In this document: positions 51,393 to 55,502 of the stretch, one piece after another
Layout: the number at the start of each line of letters is the position of its first letter
Position numbering within the stretch: the stretch's first letter is position 1
Source: Sporosarcina jiandibaonis
GTDB taxonomy: Bacteria > Bacillota > Bacilli > Bacillales_A > Planococcaceae
Assembly (NCBI RefSeq): GCF_013184495.1
Contig: NZ_JAAOIY010000010.1
Coordinates: 1-55,502 of the forward strand
Direction of reading: 5' to 3'
DNA: 55,502 nt
The notes under the pieces: generated by a model
The model's database searches: none
Told to the model about the DNA's origin: nothing
What the model saw: the letters and a program-made list of their open reading frames with translations, nothing else
Position numbers and translations under genes: made by a program

Positions 51393-52392
51393 CGAGTAAC
51401 CCCTCCTGCATATTGAGCACCAGTTGTTCCATAAGAAGCATTCGATTCATATTGCCATGCATCTGCCTCTTCGCCTGTAGAATGGCTTCCATCTTGACAG
51501 AAAGTTCGTTATACGTCATTTTCATCGCCAGGCCTTTTAAAAATTCTTGTTGGTCCGGATACGTCGGGATTGATTGCAGTCCCGTCTTAAATACAACAAT
51601 ATCTCGATATGCATATAACAATAAATCAAGCGCACGGTCTGTATCATCTTTTTCTTTTATATGACGAGACCACTCCGATTGGATGAACAACAACGCCTCA
51701 TGAACATTTCGTTCTGATGCTGTAATCAATTTTAACACTGTTTTTCGCATATGCGCAAATGCATCATCTTGGGCGATGAGAATAGCTTCCTCTATATCGG
51801 CAGTAACCATCGTAACAGTAGCCGCCATCGAAGTTGTTATTCCTTTTTCAACAAGTTCTGAAATCATCATTTCCCGAGAAGGCGGAAGAAATGAAATACG
51901 CTGGCAACGAGACCGTATTGTTGGCAGTACTGACTGATAAGAGTCAGTCAATAAAATTGCCGTGACATCGCCATCTGGTTCTTCCAGAAATTTCAATAGC
52001 GTATTTGCTGATGAACTATTCATCCGGTCTGCACGTGAAACGATGTAAATTTTTCTGCCTTGTTCATAACCTTTTTTCGTCATTTCCATAATTAGCTCAT
52101 CTATCTGATCTTTTTTAATTTGTTGTCCATCGGGTCGAGTAATTTTTACATTTGGGTGGTTTCCAGTCGAAATTCTTCTGCATGAATTACAGTTTTCGCA
52201 TGGGCGGTAATCTTCCGGATGTTTACATAAAAGCAGCTTGGCGAAATAGGTTGCGGTTGCTTCTTTCCCAGTCCCATGCTTGCCATCAAAAAGATATGCA
52301 TGTCCAATTCTGTTGTTTTTATAAGACGCACTAAGCCTCTCGACGACAAGTCTTTGACGGTTGAATATTTGATCGTGCTCTTTGTTTTCCAA
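51385..52392 (-). CDS. holB: DNA polymerase III delta' subunit
   Basis: Clamp-loader subunit. The 335 residues have an AAA-like N-terminal domain with the degenerate P-loop GKHGTGKEATA, a zinc module CKHPEDYRPCENCNSCRR, and the SRC motif in TIRSRCQRISF. Visible too is SRADRMNSSSANTLLKFLEEPDGD. The C-terminal collar-forming region is present. In B. subtilis yaaR stands between darA and holB; here a 181-nt gap takes its place. Confidence 0.95.
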   Translation of the reverse strand: MENKEHDQIFNRQRLVVERLSASYKNNRIGHAYLFDGKHGTGKEATATYFAKLLLCKHPEDYRPCENCNSCRRISTGNHPNVKITRPDGQQIKKDQIDELIMEMTKKGYEQGRKIYIVSRADRMNSSSANTLLKFLEEPDGDVTAILLTDSYQSVLPTIRSRCQRISFLPPSREMMISELVEKGITTSMAATVTMVTADIEEAILIAQDDAFAHMRKTVLKLITASERNVHEALLFIQSEWSRHIKEKDDTDRALDLLLYAYRDIVVFKTGLQSIPTYPDQQEFLKGLAMKMTYNELSVKMEAILQAKRQMHGNMNRMLLMEQLVLNMQEGLLVV

Positions 52393-52573
52393 TGTGAATC
52401 ACACCTCCGTGTTTCAAAGAACCGTGTTAAATCATGAATACACGGATAAATATAGAACTCTGGTAAACACCATCACTTATCAAGCAAATTACGCGACATC
52501 CAGATAGATGAAGTCGAATATCACCTAAAAGTCTCGTAATTTGCCCATTTAAGTTATAGGATTTTAAAAGTTT
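52393..52573. other. Gap in place of yaaR, with long inverted repeat
   Basis: No open frame of note. A perfect 10-bp inverted repeat GCAAATTACG/CGTAATTTGC (52484-52493 and 52535-52544) encloses a smaller CGAC/GTCG stem-loop. There is no T tract, so a simple terminator is unlikely. Confidence 0.6.
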
Positions 52574-52933
<360 letters not shown>

Positions 52934-52956
52934 TTATTATACCATGAATCCATACA

Positions 52957-53589
52957 TTACATCAGTTGAGACCTAACAATTTTCCAAACATTCTCTATTA
53001 CATCTTTTTCCGCAAGCCGTGCATCCGTCTTTACAATTCTATTCGGATAACGTTGAATCAGTTCTTTATAGCCTTCATAAACCTTTTCATGAAAACTGAT
53101 ATTTTCTTTATCTAGTCTATTCATTTCACGCTCATTATTTTGGGCAATGCGCGAAAGACCTTCCGCTGGATTAATATCAAAAAATACGGTCAAATCCGGC
53201 ATCGTGTCTCCAATTGCGAATTGATTAATCTGAAGAACTTCGTCAATTCCCAATCCGCGTGCATATCCTTGATACGCAAGCGAACTGTCAATAAACCGAT
53301 CGCATAAAACAATTGCACCTTCTTCGAGGGCAGGTATCACTTTTTCAACCAGATGTTGTCTTCTTGCGGCAGCATATAGAAGAGCTTCTGTCTTCGCATC
53401 CATTTCTATATTGTCCGTATCGAGAATGACCGTCCGAATCTTTTCAGCTATTCGAATTCCTCCAGGCTCGCGCGTGAGAACTACTTGTCTACCATCCGCT
53501 TTCAATCGATCATATAATTTTGATATGACCGTCGTCTTACCAGCCCCCTCTGGTCCTTCAAAGGTGATAAATAACCCGTTCTGTTTCAT
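52957..53589 (-). CDS. tmk: Thymidylate kinase
   Basis: Phosphorylates dTMP to dTDP. The 210 residues show the P-loop [15 protein letters not shown] (about 8-22), TREPGG, the DR(F/Y) motif [14 protein letters not shown] and the lid region near [21 protein letters not shown] precedes the ATG; the gene starts one base after the yaaO stop. Confidence 0.97.
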   Translation of the reverse strand: MKQNGLFITFEGPEGAGKTTVISKLYDRLKADGRQVVLTREPGGIRIAEKIRTVILDTDNIEMDAKTEALLYAAARRQHLVEKVIPALEEGAIVLCDRFIDSSLAYQGYARGLGIDEVLQINQFAIGDTMPDLTVFFDINPAEGLSRIAQNNEREMNRLDKENISFHEKVYEGYKELIQRYPNRIVKTDARLAEKDVIENVWKIVRSQLM

Positions 53590-53590
53590 T

Positions 53591-55027
53591 TTATTCCTCC
53601 GCCTCGTTAGTTACGACAAAAATTTGTTTTTCATGTAATCGTATTGCTCCTTGAAATCTTGCTCCTGTTGCTAGTAATGACATAAGAGACTGTATGTGAT
53701 ATTCAGTTATCGTTTCGCCAGCCAGTAGTAACGGGATGCCTGGCGGATAAGGGATTAGTGAAGCCGCCGCTATCTTTCCGATTGCCTTGTCATATGGAAT
53801 CCATTCTGCATCTAGTTGTTCAAGTTCTTTCATTCTATAGGAAGGCATTGAAATAACCTCATCGAAAATCGGTAATTCAAGAAGCTGGATTTTCAACTTT
53901 GATGTAGTCAAGTAATCAATAGCTACTTCAATTCTATTGGCCGTTTCTTCGAAAGGATATTCCTGTTCTTTTTTAAGAAGAGGCAGTATTAAAAGCACCT
54001 GATACAAATCAGCTAATTCCACATAAACTCCAACTTGGTCCATCGCTGTTTGTATATCATATCCCGAGTACCCATTCACCCGCAGCATAAGCTTTAATGG
54101 ATCATCTGTTTCTATTGCTTGTAAATTTGCTATTCGACTTAATCGTGCTAAAAAATCGTCTCTTCTATTCATAAAACCTATTATATCTTCTGCATGATAG
54201 GCTTCCGCGTACGCTCTTGCATCATCAAGCGAAGCCATCAGAAGATATGAAGGACTGCTTGACTGTAACATTCGCAAATAACGTGCGACTTTTTCCGGAG
54301 CAATTAGATTTGAACGCACATGCAAAAAGGAGGCCATCGTCATCGCTGGCAAAGTTTTATGCGCAGAATGTACTACGATATCTGCTCCTAAATCAAGCGC
54401 CGACGGAGGAAATGGTTCCCCTATAATAAAGTGGGCACCGTGTGCTTCATCTACAAGTACTGGAATTTTTCTTTCATGACAAAGCTGAATCGCGTCTTTT
54501 AACTCCCCGCCCGTTATCCCATAATACGTTGGATAGGTCAGTATGACTGCTTTCGCCTCCGGAAAGCTTGTCAATGCATTTTCAACTTGTTTCGCGGTTA
54601 CCGTCCCCGCGGTCTTTGTAACACTATCCCATTCCGGGCTAATAAACACTGCCCTTGCTCCCCTCAATTCAATCGCATTAAAAATTGATTTGTGTGCATT
54701 TCGCTGCACGATCACTGTGTCACCTTCAGCGCATGTCGCATAAACCATCGCTAAATTTCCAACAGTTGAACCGTTTATGAGAAAAAAACTTTTATCCGAA
54801 CGATAAAAATCAGTTAGCTTTTGTTCTGCTTCTTCAATTACGCCTTCGGGTTGATGTAAATCATCAAGCCCTTCAAGTTCCGTAAGGTCATAAGCGAGCG
54901 CTGTGCGCAACTCAGTTGGCAACCCCGATAACGTACCATTTTTATGTCCCGGTACATGAAAGGAAACGGGATCCGCTTCTTTAAACTTCATTAATTTATC
55001 GAGAAGTGGTCGATTTGCATAATCCAT
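53591..55027 (-). CDS. yaaO: Orn/Lys/Arg decarboxylase family protein (YaaO)
   Basis: PLP-dependent fold-type I decarboxylase of 478 residues. Visible are [11 protein letters not shown] near the N terminus, [19 protein letters not shown], the PLP lysine in [16 protein letters not shown], and [13 protein letters not shown]. Substrate among lysine, arginine and ornithine is not decided by these motifs. I start at the ATG at 55027, because the GTG at 55039 abuts the AAGGAA ribosome site. It is the first gene after the rRNA operon. Confidence 0.93.
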   Translation of the reverse strand: MDYANRPLLDKLMKFKEADPVSFHVPGHKNGTLSGLPTELRTALAYDLTELEGLDDLHQPEGVIEEAEQKLTDFYRSDKSFFLINGSTVGNLAMVYATCAEGDTVIVQRNAHKSIFNAIELRGARAVFISPEWDSVTKTAGTVTAKQVENALTSFPEAKAVILTYPTYYGITGGELKDAIQLCHERKIPVLVDEAHGAHFIIGEPFPPSALDLGADIVVHSAHKTLPAMTMASFLHVRSNLIAPEKVARYLRMLQSSSPSYLLMASLDDARAYAEAYHAEDIIGFMNRRDDFLARLSRIANLQAIETDDPLKLMLRVNGYSGYDIQTAMDQVGVYVELADLYQVLLILPLLKKEQEYPFEETANRIEVAIDYLTTSKLKIQLLELPIFDEVISMPSYRMKELEQLDAEWIPYDKAIGKIAAASLIPYPPGIPLLLAGETITEYHIQSLMSLLATGARFQGAIRLHEKQIFVVTNEAEE

Positions 55028-55056
55028 TTGAATACTCACTTCCTTTTCATATTTCT

Positions 55057-55086
55057 ATTATAAGGGCAGCAACTCGATTAATCGAG
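55057..55086 (-). promoter_or_regulatory. Candidate yaaO promoter with palindrome over the -35
   Basis: Minus-strand TATAAT (55062-55057) has a weak -35 (TCGATT, 55085-55080) at 17 nt. The perfect 14-bp palindrome CTCGATTAATCGAG (55073-55086) overlaps that -35 and could be an operator. Confidence 0.5.
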
Positions 55087-55186
55087 AAGATCCCGTCGCC
55101 CAAAGCTAAATAACCTCTTCTTGAGGATAGAGAATTACAGGTTTTCTACTTTTCGTAGAGCAGTCTATTCACTTTTAAAATTGTCT

Positions 55187-55312
55187 TTGGTCGTTTGAGA
55201 GGATGTATTAGTCGCTTAGTCGAGGGGGTTAGTCATTTCGAAGTCGTCATTAGTCGTTTACATGCAAAGTTTAGTCGTTTCCAGGTAGTTATTGGTCGTT
55301 TGATGGTTTTTA
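55187..55312. repeat. 21-bp-period degenerate tandem repeat, six units
   Basis: Units begin at 55187, 55208, 55229, 55250, 55271 and 55292, exactly 21 bp apart. Each opens with TTRGTC(G/A)YTT (core TTAGTCGTTT; minus-strand AAACGACTAA); the remaining 11 bp vary. It lies between yaaO and the rRNA terminator and is not coding, as stops occur in all useful frames. Confidence 0.85.
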
Positions 55313-55344
55313 ACTTCTTGAATCACCGTTAATAAATCTACAAA

Positions 55345-55376
55345 CAAAAAAAGCCACTACCATTAAGGTAATGACT
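55345..55376 (-). terminator. rRNA operon terminator
   Basis: Minus-strand stem AGTCATTACC with GGTAGTGGCT (55367-55376 and 55352-55361, some G-U pairs), loop TTAA on plus side, followed by seven T residues. Directly downstream of the 5S gene. Confidence 0.9.
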
Positions 55377-55384
55377 CTTTAAGT

Positions 55385-55500
55385 GCCTAGCAACGTCCTA
55401 CTCTTGCAGGGGGAAGCCCCCAACTACCATCGGCGCTGAAGAGCTTAACTTCCGTGTTCGGTATGGGAACGGGTGTGACCTCTTCGCTATCGCCACTAGA
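55385..55500 (-). rRNA. rrf: 5S ribosomal RNA
   Basis: The minus strand gives TCTAGTGGCGATAGCGAAGA at the 5' end, the CCCGTTCCCATACCGAACAC core, and GAGTAGGACGTTGCTAGGC at the 3' end. This is the whole 116-nt molecule with closing stem. It closes an rRNA operon that continues beyond the right edge. Ends are set by comparison with B. subtilis 5S and may shift by a base or two. Confidence 0.96.
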
Positions 55501-55502
55501 CT

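Noticed and set aside
55187..55312. CRISPR array
   Set aside because: The conserved core is only about 10 bp with 11-bp spacers at a fixed 21-bp period; no CRISPR type has this geometry and no cas genes are present.

Overview
The window is a 55.5-kb piece of the origin-proximal chromosome of an endospore-forming Bacillales bacterium. Gene order follows the B. subtilis rrnA-to-rrnJ interval, written here in reverse (almost everything is on the minus strand). Sporulation genes (spoIIE, spoVT, spoVG, sspF, fin, yabP, yabQ, a Spo0E-like gene) show a spore former. The particular losses relative to Bacillus (no yabG, yaaR, yabS/yabT, yazB or linked pabA) make me favour a Sporosarcina-like member of the Planococcaceae, but that placement is inference. 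The window is bounded by ribosomal RNA: the first ~118 bases of a 16S gene at the left edge and a whole 5S gene at the right edge, both on the minus strand.

Reading in the direction of transcription (right to left): 5S rRNA and its terminator; a 21-bp-period repeat array; yaaO, tmk, darA, holB, ricT, yabA (nucleotide metabolism, clamp loading, c-di-AMP sensing, replication control); yabB, yazA, rsmI (RNA modification); abrB on the opposite strand; metG, tatD, yabE, rnmV, rsmA, veg, sspF, ispE, purR, ridA, spoVG; glmU, prs, ctc, pth, fin, mfd, spoVT. Between spoVT and yabM sits an accessory block: a Fur-boxed, divergently transcribed siderophore uptake locus (FhuF-like reductase and ATPase on plus; lipoprotein and fused double permease on minus) and a 51-residue Spo0E-like phosphatase gene.

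The conserved order then resumes: yabM, yabN, rqcP, an inserted TlpA/ResA-like thioredoxin gene, yabP, yabQ, divIC, yabR. A plus-strand tRNA-Met/tRNA-Glu transcription unit follows, in which each tRNA is trailed by a copy of a three-hairpin element with a compensatory base-pair change; this is the most interesting undescribed signal I found. Beyond it come spoIIE, tilS, hpt, ftsH, coaX, hslO, a parvulin-like foldase, cysK, and the folate operon pabB-pabC-folP-folB-folK-dusB-lysS, which lacks pabA and whose PabB has an altered core motif. The last element is a strong consensus promoter driving the next rRNA operon.

Start codons were re-chosen from Shine-Dalgarno spacing and family length; several differ from the longest open frame. 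Promoter and terminator calls are by eye. Gene identities rest on recognised motifs and conserved order, not on database searches.
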